Positions 12,378-24,119 of a stretch of DNA of 64,000 nucleotides are shown here, piece after piece. A program made the translations under genes and the position numbers. Source of the stretch: Flaccisagitta enflata. Its lineage: Eukaryota; Chaetognatha; Sagittoidea; Aphragmophora. The notes beneath the pieces are model-generated. The model saw nothing but the letters and a program-made list of their open reading frames with translations. It did not search any database and was not told the origin of the DNA. The stretch spans positions 38,130,001 to 38,194,000 of the forward strand of contig OZ231127.1 of NCBI GenBank assembly GCA_965153355.1, read 5' to 3'. Within the stretch, counting starts at the first letter, position 1, and every line of letters starts with the position of its first letter.

Positions 12378-12570
12378 TAGTCGCGTCTCTTTACTCCCCT
12401 CTATAACCCGCTTATGTCGGTTTGTCTGGCGATCTGTCGGTCCGTCGGCCCATTACATTTTTGGGCGGCTTTTGCATTATTGCTCCTTCCCAAATGCTTG
12501 GTTTGCCTTTTTTAAACGCAACTCCTGTCCACCAGCACGAGACATGGGTAGCAGTGTATCAGGCTTTGTT
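12378..12570 (-). mobile_element. HINE-like element, subfamily A, diverged
   Basis: It starts TAGTCGCGTCTC at 12378, then CTCTATAACCCGC and GTCGGTCCG repeats. It ends with GACATGGGTAGCAGTG and AGGCTTTGTT, the complement of the AACAAGGCC end. The hairpin's second arm is lost. Confidence 0.6.
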
Positions 12571-13508
12571 TATTTGTAAGTCACTACTGCTGCAGCAGGC
12601 TTCGATCGTAATTCTTGAATTGTGCGACAATTTCGAGCAATATCATGTTAGAGAAAGCAAGACTGTAGCTGCATGCAATTAAACCAAACTGATTTATTAG
12701 AAAAGAGAAAAAATCGCAGCGACCACATAGAGAATAAAGAACAACAGAGAATAAAGAACAACAAAAGACTGAGCGACAGTGGAGGGAAAAAAACAAGAAA
12801 GAGCAATATAAAAAACACACACAGACGGCCGCGCGTTATTCGAATATATATCACGTTTTGTTTGTGCGTGCGCGTGGGGCTGTTTGGTTTGGTTTCTACG
12901 TGCATTCACACGCCTTCATGGTGGCAGCGCCACGCGCGCGGGGAGAGACAGAGCCTGAACCAGAGCCGCGAAATTTGGTTCCAAACGAGGTTTGGAAAAA
13001 AGCAAATCAGGACGTGGAGGACCCATGAGAGGCCGAGAGTTAGGATGGGAGATAACGGCAGGCAGAGAAAATGAGAAAATGAGAGAAAAAGAGGAAGCTA
13101 GAAGAACACAGAGAGAAAAGAAAGAAGAAAGTAAAACAAGTTACTCTGGGTTACAATTTCGTCGCGATCCTGAGGAGCAAGGGGGCAAGTGCGCCTTGTA
13201 AACTTCGACGTGTGCGTTACGATCCCACGAACAGACAGACGGACGCAGGGGCCAACAAACGGACAGATGGGCCACACTCGACTGATTCGCGATGTGAAAT
13301 CCTGGGCTTAAATCCATCCTTAAATGGATATCCCTTGATTTAGAGCTTACATATAAGAATTAGTCATAGCGACAAGCAACTTAAAAGTTAAAATCGATAG
13401 ATTTCAACTGAAGGATTTTCATCCGAAAGAAATACTACTTCGCGATTTACAATTAAACAAAGTAAGTGTGGGGCGGAGAAATTCTCTTATATAAACAGAG
13501 TGTACGAC

Positions 13509-13544
<36 letters not shown>

Positions 13545-13869
13545 TGAATGAATGGTTTAATACATCCACGAGACAGTTTTCATGTCTAAGGGAGTCGGTT
13601 CATATCAAAGTTTTTGAGTTCTTCCTCGATTCCATGGTTGAATTGGTAGTTGAATATGTACATACATACGGACAGAAGGTGGCAGACATACAAACAGATA
13701 AATTCTAAGATAAGAATTTCCGGGTGGCTTTAGCACTGAGCGGAATGTCTTCCTCGGATCGTAAGCGTAAGCGTTGGTCTGCGTCTTTGCTACAATTCTG
13801 CGTCTTATGATGTCTGCAGCCGTCGTAGCGCAGCATTTGTGGAGATGGCGTTGGGAGCATTCATCGAAG
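12571..13869. other. Unassigned sequence
   Basis: No gene is recognised. It holds a (GA)n tract at 13510-13540 and small imperfect repeats (AGAGAATAAAGAACAAC at 12730-12765). The frame at 12673-13074 is lysine/arginine-rich but matches nothing that I know. Confidence 0.4.
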
Positions 13870-13895
13870 TTTTTGTTGTTGCTGTTGTTGTTGTT

Positions 13896-13937
<42 letters not shown>

Positions 13938-13971
13938 ATTGTCGTTGTTGTTGTTGACGTTGTTGTTGACG

Positions 13972-14049
<78 letters not shown>

Positions 14050-14075
14050 TTTTTGTTGTTGTTGTTGTTGTTGCT

Positions 14076-14115
<40 letters not shown>
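13870..14115. repeat. (TTG)n/(GTC)n microsatellite
   Basis: TTG tract with GTCGTT and GACGTT segments. Read on the - strand it is an (AAC)n tail downstream of the SINE-like unit at 14116-14323. Confidence 0.9.
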
Positions 14116-14116
<1 letters not shown>

Positions 14117-14323
14117 ATTTTCCGGCAATCTTCATCTTTGCATCTCGTAAGTGGCAGCGTCGTGGTAACCGGAAATGGAAAAGGGGGTTGGCCTTTCAGA
14201 GTAGGATAGCATCTGACAGTTGACTTGCGCAACAAATACTGTATCATAAATTCTGCCCACCTGAGAGAAACCTCGAAGCGCTGAAGGTGGGTGACTTCAA
14301 TGGAGATGACGCCAGGAGCCTTG
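14116..14323 (-). mobile_element. SINE-like unit, copy 1
   Basis: A roughly 208-bp unit homologous to 14417-14614, read on the - strand and followed by (AAC)n. Both copies begin GGCTCCTGG and contain CTTCGAGGTTTCTCTCAGGT. Near the tail both carry GCAAAGAT(G/A)AAGA. A TGGCTCCTGG block and a GGCTTCGAGG block about 40 bp apart are loosely like tRNA A and B boxes. The two copies look roughly three-quarters identical by eye. Confidence 0.5.
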
Positions 14324-14324
14324 G

Positions 14325-14416
<92 letters not shown>
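14324..14416. repeat. (TTG)n microsatellite
   Basis: A pure TTG tract that separates the two SINE-like units. Confidence 0.95.
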
Positions 14417-14417
<1 letters not shown>

Positions 14418-14614
14418 CCGTCTTTATCTTTGCCTCTTGGAGACGGCCGCCATGTTCCAACCGGAAGTGTTAAAAGATAGAACTTTTAGAGTGGAATAGT
14501 ATCTGCTGTTGACTTGCTCAACAGATACTGCATTAAAATTCTTCCCACCTGAGAGAAACCTCGAAGCCCGGAAGATGGGTGAATTCACGGAGGTGACACC
14601 AGGAGCCATTGTTG
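14417..14614 (-). mobile_element. SINE-like unit, copy 2
   Basis: Same organisation as the unit at 14116-14323, again followed on the - strand by (AAC)n. The 3' motif is GAGGCAAAGATAAAGACGG. The LINE next door ends GCAAAGGAGGAAGATAAAAG before its own (AAC)n tail, which suggests a shared 3' tail. Confidence 0.5.
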
Positions 14615-14617
14615 AAG

Positions 14618-14691
<74 letters not shown>

Positions 14692-14752
14692 AATGTTGTT
14701 GTTAGTGTTGTTGTTAGTGTAGTTGTTAATGTTGTTGTTAATGTTGTGGTGG

Positions 14753-14842
<90 letters not shown>
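14615..14842 (-). repeat. (AAC)n tail of the LINE, as (GTT)n on the + strand
   Basis: About 225 bp of GTT on the + strand with TAATGTTGTTGTTAGTG interruptions at 14690-14750. On the LINE strand it directly follows the 70-bp 3' UTR, so it is most simply read as the element's simple-repeat tail, later expanded. Confidence 0.7.
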
Positions 14843-14843
<1 letters not shown>

Positions 14844-14912
14844 AACATCATCAATTCAGCGACTTTTATCTTCCTCCTTTGCAATGGGTCTTCCTGCTTT
14901 GCAACTTAAATT

Positions 14913-17708
14913 CTATAGTCCTAAAACGTCAAGAGTTGAGGCATTTTCGGCGATGTGCTGGACCTTCCTGTAGTCGTCGAAAGTTTCCGCCATAATTGGT
15001 GATGTATTCCTTAAAGAATTGAGTCTTTTGCGAGCAAAATCTTTGAGGTGATCTTTTAATCGTTTTGTTCCAGAGCAGTCATGTAAATCGTTAATTGAGA
15101 TGTAAGCTGGTGTGCTGAGTATTATTCGAAGTGCTTGGTTTTGAATCAACTGGAGTTTGTCAAGGTGCGTTTCTGCTGCATTTATGATGCAGAGGCTGCT
15201 GTACTCAAATATGGATCTTATGGTTGAATTGTAAATTTTCAGAAGATTTTCGGGTCTCGACTTGTTGGAAAGTGACAATATCAACCTCATGAGATTAAGC
15301 CTCTGATATGATCGAGATATCATTTTTTGTGTTTGAGGCTCCCACGTCATTCTTGCGTCAAAGGTCACGCCCAAATAATCAGCTTCGTTGACAGTTTCTA
15401 TTTGCTCTTGGAAAAGTTGTAACGTTAGACCATTTGTGGCTACCTCATCCTTGTGGCGCGGGCATTTGGTGAACAAAACGAGCTTAGATTTTGAGGGATT
15501 GAGAGTCACTTGCCATTTTTGGCACCATTGTTCAAGCTTGGACACTTCATTCTGCATATCTTGCTTTGCCTTTGTTGCTTGATTCCTTGTAAGCCAGAGC
15601 CCAACATCGTCGGCAAATTGAGAGCCAGTTACGGTTGAGAGATTGATGTTATCAGTTAGATCATTCACAAATATAAGATACAGAAGCGGTGATAAAACGC
15701 TGCCCTGAGGTGTGCCTGCCCTTAAATGAACAATGTCTGACCATGCATCGTCAACATTAACTTTGAGAGTGCGATTGTCTAAGAAGGAATGAAGGAGGTT
15801 TGTAACTTGTTTGGACAATCCAATTTTGTCAATTTTGTATTTCAGCCCATTCCGCCAAACCGCATCAAATGCCGCTTTTACATCGACGAAAAGAGCAAGA
15901 GTGCATTTTCTTTCCTTAAAACCGTTGCTTACTCCTTGGGCCAAACGGAACAGATGTTCATGAGAGCTCCTTCCTTTAACAAAGCCTGCTTGGTTCGGAT
16001 TGAAGAAATTCTTTTGTTCAAGTTCTCTGTACAGATAGGCATAGATATACCTTTCAAATATTTTGCCAATAGCAGAGAGTAAGGATATGGGCCTGTAATT
16101 AGCTGCGAAGTTTTTATCCCGGCCAGGCTTGGGGAGCATCCTTACTTTGGCCTCCTTCCATGCACTCGGAAAGACATTTTGCTTCAAACATTCATTGATG
16201 AGATGGCAGAAGATTTGCTTGGTTGCGTCAGAACAACATTTCATAAGGTCATAGCTTATGCTATCTTCACCTGGCGCCGAATGTTTTTTCGTCTCTCTTA
16301 AGATTTCATTGAATTGAGGCAGATGTATCAACTTTATTGAGTTTGAATCTGTCACTCTAATTTTGCCCTCCACTTCTGTGTCAATTTGTCGCTTAAATTC
16401 CATATCAAAGCGCGGGTTTTCAGGCGTTTGGTGCACCGAATTCAAGTAGCGTGCGAATTCATCACATTTCTGTTGCTTGTCGGTTGCAAGAGTACCATTC
16501 GGTGTTTTTAGTGGCATTTCTGGTTCGTCTATTGTTTTATTTCTATTCTTATGTTGATTAAACAGATGCCACATTTTGTTTGGTTCAGCATTACAGATGT
16601 CATCAGCGAGCTTCTCTAATTGCATGTCGTCATATTCTTTGATTTGATCATGAATTCTTCGATTTAGACGATTACATGCTCTAGTCAGAACCTTTTTGGT
16701 GATATCACTTGAAGACTTCTTTCTATTACGCAGAAGAGTTTTTCTGAGTTGAATATTTTGAAAGATTTCTGGAGGGAGTTTTCTTTTCTTTGGATCAAAT
16801 TTGACTGTGTTCCGTTCCTTTGCATCGTGGACAATGGCATTGAGGCTGTCAATGCATTTATCAATGTTACTGTCAACCTTGTAATCTTTGAGCATTTCAT
16901 CAAGATTTTTTGCCCATCGGACAAGATTTACTTTTTGTTTCTGAATTCTCTCAACTTTGAAGCAAAGACATGTTATCACAGGAAGGTGGTCAGATCCAAC
17001 ATTACCATCAACGTGGCAGGAATCAATATAGCGACTTGTTTCTGGCTCACCTATTATTATGTCAAGCACATTCTCTTCGCCGCTTGAGCTGTCGTAATAT
17101 GTTGGTGATCCGTCATTGAAAAATGTGAGATTTTCTTGATTTAAAAGCTGTAAGAATTTGCTACCAAAACCGTTTGTCGTTCTCGAACCAAAAGCACTGT
17201 GTGGACAATTCAAATCTCCAACTAGAAGCCCCGGGGGATGATTACCTTCAAATGTGATTGCCTTGAATTCAATTAATATTCCCGCTGGAAAATGATTCTT
17301 TGGGTGATTGTAGATTGTAAGCAGTTTGAACGGTTTCGAGTTTTCTCCAGGTGGGATAATTACAGCAGCTAGAGCTTCAAATTCGTCTCCCGTGCATTTT
17401 AGATTGACAACTGAGCACGACCATCTTCTTGGAATGAGGAAAGCAACACCACCAGCTGTTGCCATAGAGGCACGAAGTTCCCGGTCTTTTCTTATCATTG
17501 TATAACCTGGAATGTTCCTTATACTAATGCTTTTTGTGAGTCTAGTGTCATTCAATGCAAAAACACAATTATCCCCCTGGTCATTGACAAATCTTCTCAG
17601 CTCCGACTCCCTTGACCTGAATCCGTTTACATTGATTGTTATTACTTTGATTTTTTCAGCGAATGTGACTTGTTTGGCCTCTGTTTCCCTGAGAGAAAGC
17701 ATCCACAC
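14913..17708 (-). CDS. LINE ORF2: AP-like endonuclease plus reverse transcriptase
   Basis: A 931-residue protein for target-primed reverse transcription, nicking DNA and copying element RNA at the nick. The N-terminal EEP endonuclease (about 20-245) shows INVNG (25-29), GDLNC (164-168) and SDHLP (239-243). The usual catalytic Glu position reads NDTRL (53-57), with Asp in place of Glu. The RT follows, with LPKPGRDKNFAANYRPISLL, then ALFVDVKAAFDAVW, GTPQGSVLSPLLY, and the catalytic FADDV box encoded at about 15603-15617. A thumb-like region and a short C-terminus end without RNase H or a terminal zinc knuckle. The start Met at 17708 overlaps ORF1 by 53 nt, as in Jockey-group elements, suggesting reinitiation or frameshifting. 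The frame is intact. Assignment to Jockey rather than CR1 rests on the ORF1 type and the layout. Confidence 0.93.
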   Translation of the reverse strand: MWMLSLRETEAKQVTFAEKIKVITINVNGFRSRESELRRFVNDQGDNCVFALNDTRLTKSISIRNIPGYTMIRKDRELRASMATAGGVAFLIPRRWSCSVVNLKCTGDEFEALAAVIIPPGENSKPFKLLTIYNHPKNHFPAGILIEFKAITFEGNHPPGLLVGDLNCPHSAFGSRTTNGFGSKFLQLLNQENLTFFNDGSPTYYDSSSGEENVLDIIIGEPETSRYIDSCHVDGNVGSDHLPVITCLCFKVERIQKQKVNLVRWAKNLDEMLKDYKVDSNIDKCIDSLNAIVHDAKERNTVKFDPKKRKLPPEIFQNIQLRKTLLRNRKKSSSDITKKVLTRACNRLNRRIHDQIKEYDDMQLEKLADDICNAEPNKMWHLFNQHKNRNKTIDEPEMPLKTPNGTLATDKQQKCDEFARYLNSVHQTPENPRFDMEFKRQIDTEVEGKIRVTDSNSIKLIHLPQFNEILRETKKHSAPGEDSISYDLMKCCSDATKQIFCHLINECLKQNVFPSAWKEAKVRMLPKPGRDKNFAANYRPISLLSAIGKIFERYIYAYLYRELEQKNFFNPNQAGFVKGRSSHEHLFRLAQGVSNGFKERKCTLALFVDVKAAFDAVWRNGLKYKIDKIGLSKQVTNLLHSFLDNRTLKVNVDDAWSDIVHLRAGTPQGSVLSPLLYLIFVNDLTDNINLSTVTGSQFADDVGLWLTRNQATKAKQDMQNEVSKLEQWCQKWQVTLNPSKSKLVLFTKCPRHKDEVATNGLTLQLFQEQIETVNEADYLGVTFDARMTWEPQTQKMISRSYQRLNLMRLILSLSNKSRPENLLKIYNSTIRSIFEYSSLCIINAAETHLDKLQLIQNQALRIILSTPAYISINDLHDCSGTKRLKDHLKDFARKRLNSLRNTSPIMAETFDDYRKVQHIAENASTLDVLGL

Positions 17709-19761
17709 ATGTTTGAGCTAGAAGGCGACAGTCCGTTTCCTTCATTGATTGACCGGAAGTGATTGCTTCTTTAATTGAGTCTACGAGCATGTGAATGCAG
17801 ACGGTAAGTGCAGTTATGAATGATTCATTTGGGTTTGAACTGTGCATTTCACCAGCGACTACATTAGCAAACGTATTCCTTCTAGTGGCGCCACTGACTC
17901 CGCCGCAGAAACTGACACCAAGTCTGCTGCCTGCAACGTCCTCAACATCACGCCCAAACCCACCACCGTCTCCGCCGCCACTTCCGCCGCCGCTTCCTCC
18001 AACGCTCCCACTGCCGCTTCCGCCATCGCTACCGCTTCCGCCATCGTTGCCGCTTCCGCTTTCACCGCCGCTTCCGCCTCCGCTCCCGCCGCCTCTTCCG
18101 CCGCCACCTCCTTCGCCACTTCCGCCGCCAATTCCTCCGCCGATTCCACCGCCGATTCCACCGCCGATTCTGTCCCCAACTCTAACTCCCCCACCCCCAT
18201 CAAGACCACCGCCAAAACTACTACCGACATAGCCCTCGACTCTGCCGTTCGCTCCCCCATTGTCGTTGTTGTTCCTTTGTTTGTCCTTTTCTGCTTGGAC
18301 TGCGGCTTTGTAAGCTTGACAGCCTCGGTAGCTAGCGATATGCTTTTGACCGCAGTTGGCGCAACATGGATCTGATCTTGGCCTGGGGCAGTCTCTAATG
18401 CGGTGGTCACCTGCACATCGCAGGCACTTTTGTTTCGGCGCTTGGCAACCCTGGTGGAGATGCCCAAAATTTTGGCATCTGTAACATTGAGATACTTCGG
18501 GTGTTGGTAGAAAATCTACGACTCTAAAAATTTGGTAGTACATTTTGACCCATTCATTGAGTAAAGCGTCTTTCTGCTCTTTTGACGAGAATGTGATTTT
18601 GACAGTGGTCAATGGCTCTTGAGTCTCTTTCTTCATGAAACGCTCAATACCGTTTTCTTTTGGATGTAGATTTCTATCAAATAGGTTTTCTCTTATTTCT
18701 TCCTCCGTAATTGATAGCGGAACACCGAGAACTAGAACTGATTGATCAATTGTTTTTTCCTCGGGCACCATCGGCGTAATTCTACCAAATTGCTCATCAT
18801 CCGGCCAGGCTTGTCTCAGGATGCTGTAGTCATGAGGATGCAGACCTGTGATTTTGATATCACCCGACTGGAGGACGTGAATGCTTCTTAAGTTGACATC
18901 CGGTTTGAGGCGTTGGATAAGATCCGCAAGCTTTTTCGGGTTTTGCTTGACTTCGGAAGGAATTCTGTTTTTCAGAATTATTGGCATCACTTTGTACGTT
19001 TTGTCGCTCCGATCATTGACCTTTTGTTTTAAAAGGGTAACGTCTGCGTCATCTGGAATGGCGTCGTTGGAGTTGGCGGTAATGAGATTGGCGTCAATGG
19101 GATTGGCGTTGTTGAGATTGGCGTTGTTGAGATTGGCGTTGTTTAGATTGGCGTTGTTGAGATTGGCGTTGTTGAGATTGGCGTTGTTGAAATTGACGTT
19201 GTCATGGTTGGCGTTGTTGAGATTGGCGTTATTGAGATTAGCGTTGTTGAGATTGGCGCTGCTGAGAATGGCATTGTTTTTGTCGTTGTTGGCATCGGTG
19301 CTGTTGGCGGTGACATCATTTTTCTTACCCGTTGAAATTTTGATCGTAATAGGGCTTGACATAAGCTCAACTACATCCAAAAACGAATTGATAAACTCGT
19401 AAGATCCCTTATCTTTGCCGCGCGGCCATTGGATGTTGATTTTGCCGCTGTTGTAAATCTCCATGTGCGCTCCTTGGAATCCAGTTAAAGTAGCGATGTC
19501 AAACTTGGCTCCATGTGGAGCGGCTGTCCCATGTTGAAGATTTGAGCGTGGCGCCCCAGAATCTTCGACTATTTTGCTTGCTGCTGCTACATTGTGAGGC
19601 TCGATGAAAAGACCTAGTGGCGATGAGTCGGAATTTTCCAAATTCCACTGGTAAACAAAAATGGAGCCCCCGGAGGTTGATTTAACTTCTTTAACAAAAC
19701 TTTTCCCCCGTTCTGAAGCAACTTGGTCTTCCAGGAGCTCTTGCGGTTTGTTTCGCGTCAT
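17656..19761 (-). CDS. LINE ORF1: gag-like RNA-binding protein with three CCHC knuckles
   Basis: A 701-residue nucleocapsid-like protein expected to bind element RNA and form the ribonucleoprotein. From the N-terminus: a region ending in a hydrophilic segment; about 12 units of a five-residue Asn-rich repeat (NNANL-type, about 164-227, encoded by a 15-bp tandem repeat at 19080-19275); a Jockey-gag/RRM-like region (about 235-420); three zinc knuckles at about 425-481 (CYRCQNFGHLHQGC, CLRCAGDHRIRDC, CCANCGQKHIASYRGC); a long Gly/Ser-rich linker (about 507-613); and a short C-terminal tail. The pentapeptide array and Gly-rich linker are unusually long for the family and look like microsatellite expansions kept in frame. 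The start Met at 19761 is the first in the frame; other starts cannot be excluded. Confidence 0.9.
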   Translation of the reverse strand: MTRNKPQELLEDQVASERGKSFVKEVKSTSGGSIFVYQWNLENSDSSPLGLFIEPHNVAAASKIVEDSGAPRSNLQHGTAAPHGAKFDIATLTGFQGAHMEIYNSGKINIQWPRGKDKGSYEFINSFLDVVELMSSPITIKISTGKKNDVTANSTDANNDKNNAILSSANLNNANLNNANLNNANHDNVNFNNANLNNANLNNANLNNANLNNANLNNANPIDANLITANSNDAIPDDADVTLLKQKVNDRSDKTYKVMPIILKNRIPSEVKQNPKKLADLIQRLKPDVNLRSIHVLQSGDIKITGLHPHDYSILRQAWPDDEQFGRITPMVPEEKTIDQSVLVLGVPLSITEEEIRENLFDRNLHPKENGIERFMKKETQEPLTTVKITFSSKEQKDALLNEWVKMYYQIFRVVDFLPTPEVSQCYRCQNFGHLHQGCQAPKQKCLRCAGDHRIRDCPRPRSDPCCANCGQKHIASYRGCQAYKAAVQAEKDKQRNNNDNGGANGRVEGYVGSSFGGGLDGGGGVRVGDRIGGGIGGGIGGGIGGGSGEGGGGGRGGGSGGGSGGESGSGNDGGSGSDGGSGSGSVGGSGGGSGGGDGGGFGRDVEDVAGSRLGVSFCGGVSGATRRNTFANVVAGEMHSSNPNESFITALTVCIHMLVDSIKEAITSGQSMKETDCRLLAQTCVDAFSQGNRGQTSHIR
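19080..19275 (-). repeat. In-frame 15-bp minisatellite inside LINE ORF1
   Basis: Tandem GATTGGCGTTGTTGA units (+ strand), about 12-13 copies with point variants. It encodes a pentapeptide array rather than breaking the frame. Confidence 0.9.
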
Positions 19762-19900
19762 GTCCGCGGCCTGTTCGACAGGCTGCTTGACGATGTTCGC
19801 CCGTCGAATATGTCAATTGGCGTTTTCTTGTAGAGACAATGGATTTATGTTGGATGGATGACGAGTATTGACGAGTGACTTTGTAAGGCATAAATCTTTT

Positions 19901-21378
<1,478 letters not shown>

Positions 21379-22449
21379 TACCTTCCGAGCAAACCCGGCC
21401 AAAACTGGAGAATAGATTTTCATTACATTAATTTCTTTTCCCTTACTTCCTTTTCGGCAGCGGCCCCGAAGGGGCCGATGACCTATGCTTTCACATATGC
21501 AGAAAATTTTCCTTTTACTCCTTCTTCTCCTCCTCCTTCGTACCCTCCCTTGCCACCAAATCCTGCAAAATTCTACCAAATTCTACCATATTCTACCAGA
21601 TTCTGCCAAATCCTGCCAAATTCTGCCTAATTTTGCCCAAAACCCAGTCTCAAGGCCCAATTCTCAACCTTGAGGTCCAAATCCCACTCTGAGGTCCAAA
21701 TTCCAGCCTCTTGGCCCAAATCCCACAAGCTTTAAGGCTAATAACCTGACCTTGAGACCCAAATCCCAGTCTTGAGCCCTAATCCCCAAAACTTACTAAG
21801 CATAGGTCATCGGCCCTCTCGGGGCCACTGCCCCTCTAACCACCTCACACCCACATACACTCTTTTAGGGGCAACGGGTACTGCTGACCATCTAACGCTA
21901 ATTGCGACTATTTTGTATGTAACCTAATTGAAAGATTCTTAATTCCTTGAAAATATTTGGCTATCATAAAAATAACACTTGAAATTAAAGTTTATGAAGA
22001 CATCATTTTGGAGTAGTCTAACCCAGACCATTAGATTCAGCAGAAAATTTAACCTATCCCAATAAAAAATCAGCTCAATTGGACAATTTTCACAGGTTTT
22101 ACAGCCATTTTAGGTTTTTTAGGACAATTGTCCTAAAAAAAACTTTGGACAATTGTCCTAAAAAACTTTGAATAGCTGTAAAACCTGTAATAATTGTCAG
22201 ATTCAACTGATCTTTTTATCATAGATATAAAAAAAATTTCTGCTGAATCTAATGTTCTGAGTTAGAACACTCAAAATTGATGTCTTTATGGACTTTGATT
22301 TCAAGAGTTATTTTTCTAAACAGCTAAATATGTTCAAGGAATTAAGTATCTTTTAATTAGGTTAGATACCAAAAATAAAGTTAGGGAAATGAAATCAAAG
22401 TACCAAAAATTAATCCACCAGTTTTAGCCGGGTTTGCTCGGAAGGGGCT
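21379..22449. mobile_element. Foldback/MITE palindrome with a nested element in its left arm
   Basis: The outer ends match in inverse orientation: CCTTCCGAGCAAACCCGG at 21382-21399 and its complement near 22430-22447. The inner arms run about 21915-22130 and 22140-22372. Landmarks are TTAGATTCAGCAGAAA against TTTCTGCTGAATCTAA, and CTTAATTCCTTGAA against TTCAAGGAATTAAG. The centre carries two GGACAATTGTCC palindromes at 22119 and 22148. The left arm is interrupted at about 21450-21910. No convincing target duplication is visible. Confidence 0.75.
21450..21910 (-). mobile_element. CTAGTC-family foldback element, nested
   Basis: Arms CGGCCCCGAAGGGGCC (21459-21476) and the complement near 21808-21830, both beside GACCTATGC/GCATAGGTC. 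The core is short decayed units (CAAATCCCAGTCTTGAG type). The - strand start TAGTCGCAATTAGCGTTAGA is at 21910. This is the same subfamily as the copy at 945-2186. Confidence 0.7.
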
Positions 22450-23175
22450 GTACTTATTGGCCATGTATCTGGCCTTGTTTCATTTCCAGCGGTTCGCAAG
22501 AGTGCGAGCGAGAGAGAGTCTCAGTGTCACCTCTTTCATCATCAAAAACAGGAAAAGGGCGGCTGGTGACAGGCAAAAAAAGGCCACATTCCCCTCTTCG
22601 AAAAAAAAGAAAAAAATCTAAAAAAGAAAGAAAAGGATTCTTGAGTGCGTATCACGAGAACATGAACGAAGGCAAAAAGAGATGCAAATTGAAAAAGACC
22701 GCAGGCGGCGCCCTCTTCACTCCACGCCCCCCCTCCTCTTCACTCAACAGTGCACCATATCGAATTGTAACCATGAAGCGCAGTCTTTTATTCAGGGATG
22801 TGTATAATTTAGTCGCTTTTGATTCTCCCCCCCCCCTGCCTTTGATCTTCTGACCCACAATACACCTTTTCTTGAAACAATATAACGCCATATACACTTC
22901 CGACAGTAAAGACACAGAAAATACCGTGATCACAGGACGTACATTATTTCATCCATTTACTTCCCTCGGCTTTGCGTGAGGGTAAGTCTTATCAAATGAT
23001 TGTGCTGCTTGGAAAGACTCTTTTTACCATCCTGAAACGTAAAACATCAAATCATGAGTCGTGACACAGCGAGGGTAGGCAGAAATTTGTTCATTCCCCC
23101 CGACTTTGTTCCCTGATCAATTGATAATACATCCAAGTTACCGTTGGATTGACTGAACTCCTAGGTCGAAGCTAA
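22450..23175. other. Unassigned sequence
   Basis: Complex sequence with homopolymer runs. The frame at 22434-22853 has no recognisable domain. Confidence 0.4.
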
Positions 23176-23410
23176 AACAAGGCCAAAACCTTACAGTCGC
23201 GTGCGGTTGTTAGGACCATAAGACCAAAAGACCAAAAGACCAAAAGACCAAAAGACCAAAAGACCAAAAGACTACTTAATATGAATTAAAATGACGTAAA
23301 ACGACGAAAAAAAGCTAAGCGTGACCGACGGACGGACCGACCGACCGACGGATCGACCGACCGACCGACCGACCAACAGAGCGGGTCATAGAGTCGCGTG
23401 CACGCGACTA
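23176..23410 (+). mobile_element. HINE-like element with an internal 8-bp repeat
   Basis: The left end is AACAAGGCCAAAACCTTACA then GTCGCGTGCGG. About seven AAGACCAA units lie at 23215-23275, and (GACC/GACG)n at 23320-23385. It ends AGCGGGTCATAG with the perfect hairpin AGTCGCG-TGCA-CGCGACT at 23392-23409. Confidence 0.8.
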
Positions 23411-23984
23411 GAAATAGATGGATGAGAAGTGAGATTAGATAAAACTTAAAAGCGAAGCACAATATAACTAGGTAAGTGCTTTTGTGCTGGCAGAATAAGA
23501 AAACAGATCAATTCAATCAGAACCCTACTTTGGGTCTAACAAGCTCGAAGTGTTGTATGGAGTATGAAGCTAATTTCTCCTCTGTCTCCACTTATCATAT
23601 CACCAACTACCATGATAAACCATCTTCACTCGAACAGTCCATGCTCTGTCAGGTTGGCATGTGGAAGTGCAATTAGTGCCTCCGCACACAGCCAGCCAGA
23701 GCTTGACGCTAGTTGACCTAAAATGATTAGCACCAACTTGGATGNNNNNNNNNNNNNNNNNNNNNNNNNNNNNNNNNACATGTGTCTTGTCTTGTTTGTT
23801 CAAGAGCATTTGGTGTTTGTAGAGTCACGGTTTTGTGCGAGTCAGTCTTCATCATAACTGAACAATAAAACGACAAACAGATTTATTGCCAAGACTTTTA
23901 CTGAGCGCTTCCAACTTTTCTTTTTACGTATCACCAGTCTCCACTCCACATTCCCTCCCTCTCTCCCTCCCTCCCTCCCTCCCT

Positions 23985-24021
<37 letters not shown>

Positions 24022-24119
24022 TTGTCACTGCCCTCTTCCATTTTCATCCCTCCTCCTCTCAGTTATGAGATTCCTTTGCGCCTTGCATGGAAGGTAACCT
24101 ACTGAAAACAGACCCAAGA
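23411..24119. other. Unassigned sequence, 33-N gap and (CCCT)n/(CT)n tract
   Basis: Positions 23745-23777 are undetermined bases (33 N), an assembly gap. The CCCT tract joined to CT lies at 23952-24020. No gene is recognised. Confidence 0.9.

Larger units (their letters stand above)
14615..19900 (-). mobile_element. Jockey-type non-LTR retrotransposon, apparently full-length coding region
   Basis: The order on the - strand is a short 5' leader (right boundary near 19.9 kb, not firmly seen), ORF1 (19761-17656), ORF2 (17708-14913, overlapping ORF1 by 53 nt in another frame), a 70-bp 3' UTR, and an (AAC)n tail. ORF1 has CCHC knuckles, ORF2 has EN plus RT and no RNase H. That layout fits the Jockey superfamily. 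Both frames are uninterrupted, so this may be a recent insertion. No target site duplication could be fixed because both ends run into simple or unassigned sequence. Confidence 0.88.

Noticed and set aside
13605-14223. Poly-Asn/Thr/Leu/Val frames over TTG/AAC tracts (also 9759-10213, 14287-14973, 26173-26912)
   Set aside because: Trinucleotide repeats are open in all frames; no non-repeat domain is attached.
17795-18375. Pro- or Ala-rich frames opposite LINE ORF1 (17795-18467)
   Set aside because: They are shadows of the Gly/Ser-rich coding stretch of ORF1 on the other strand.
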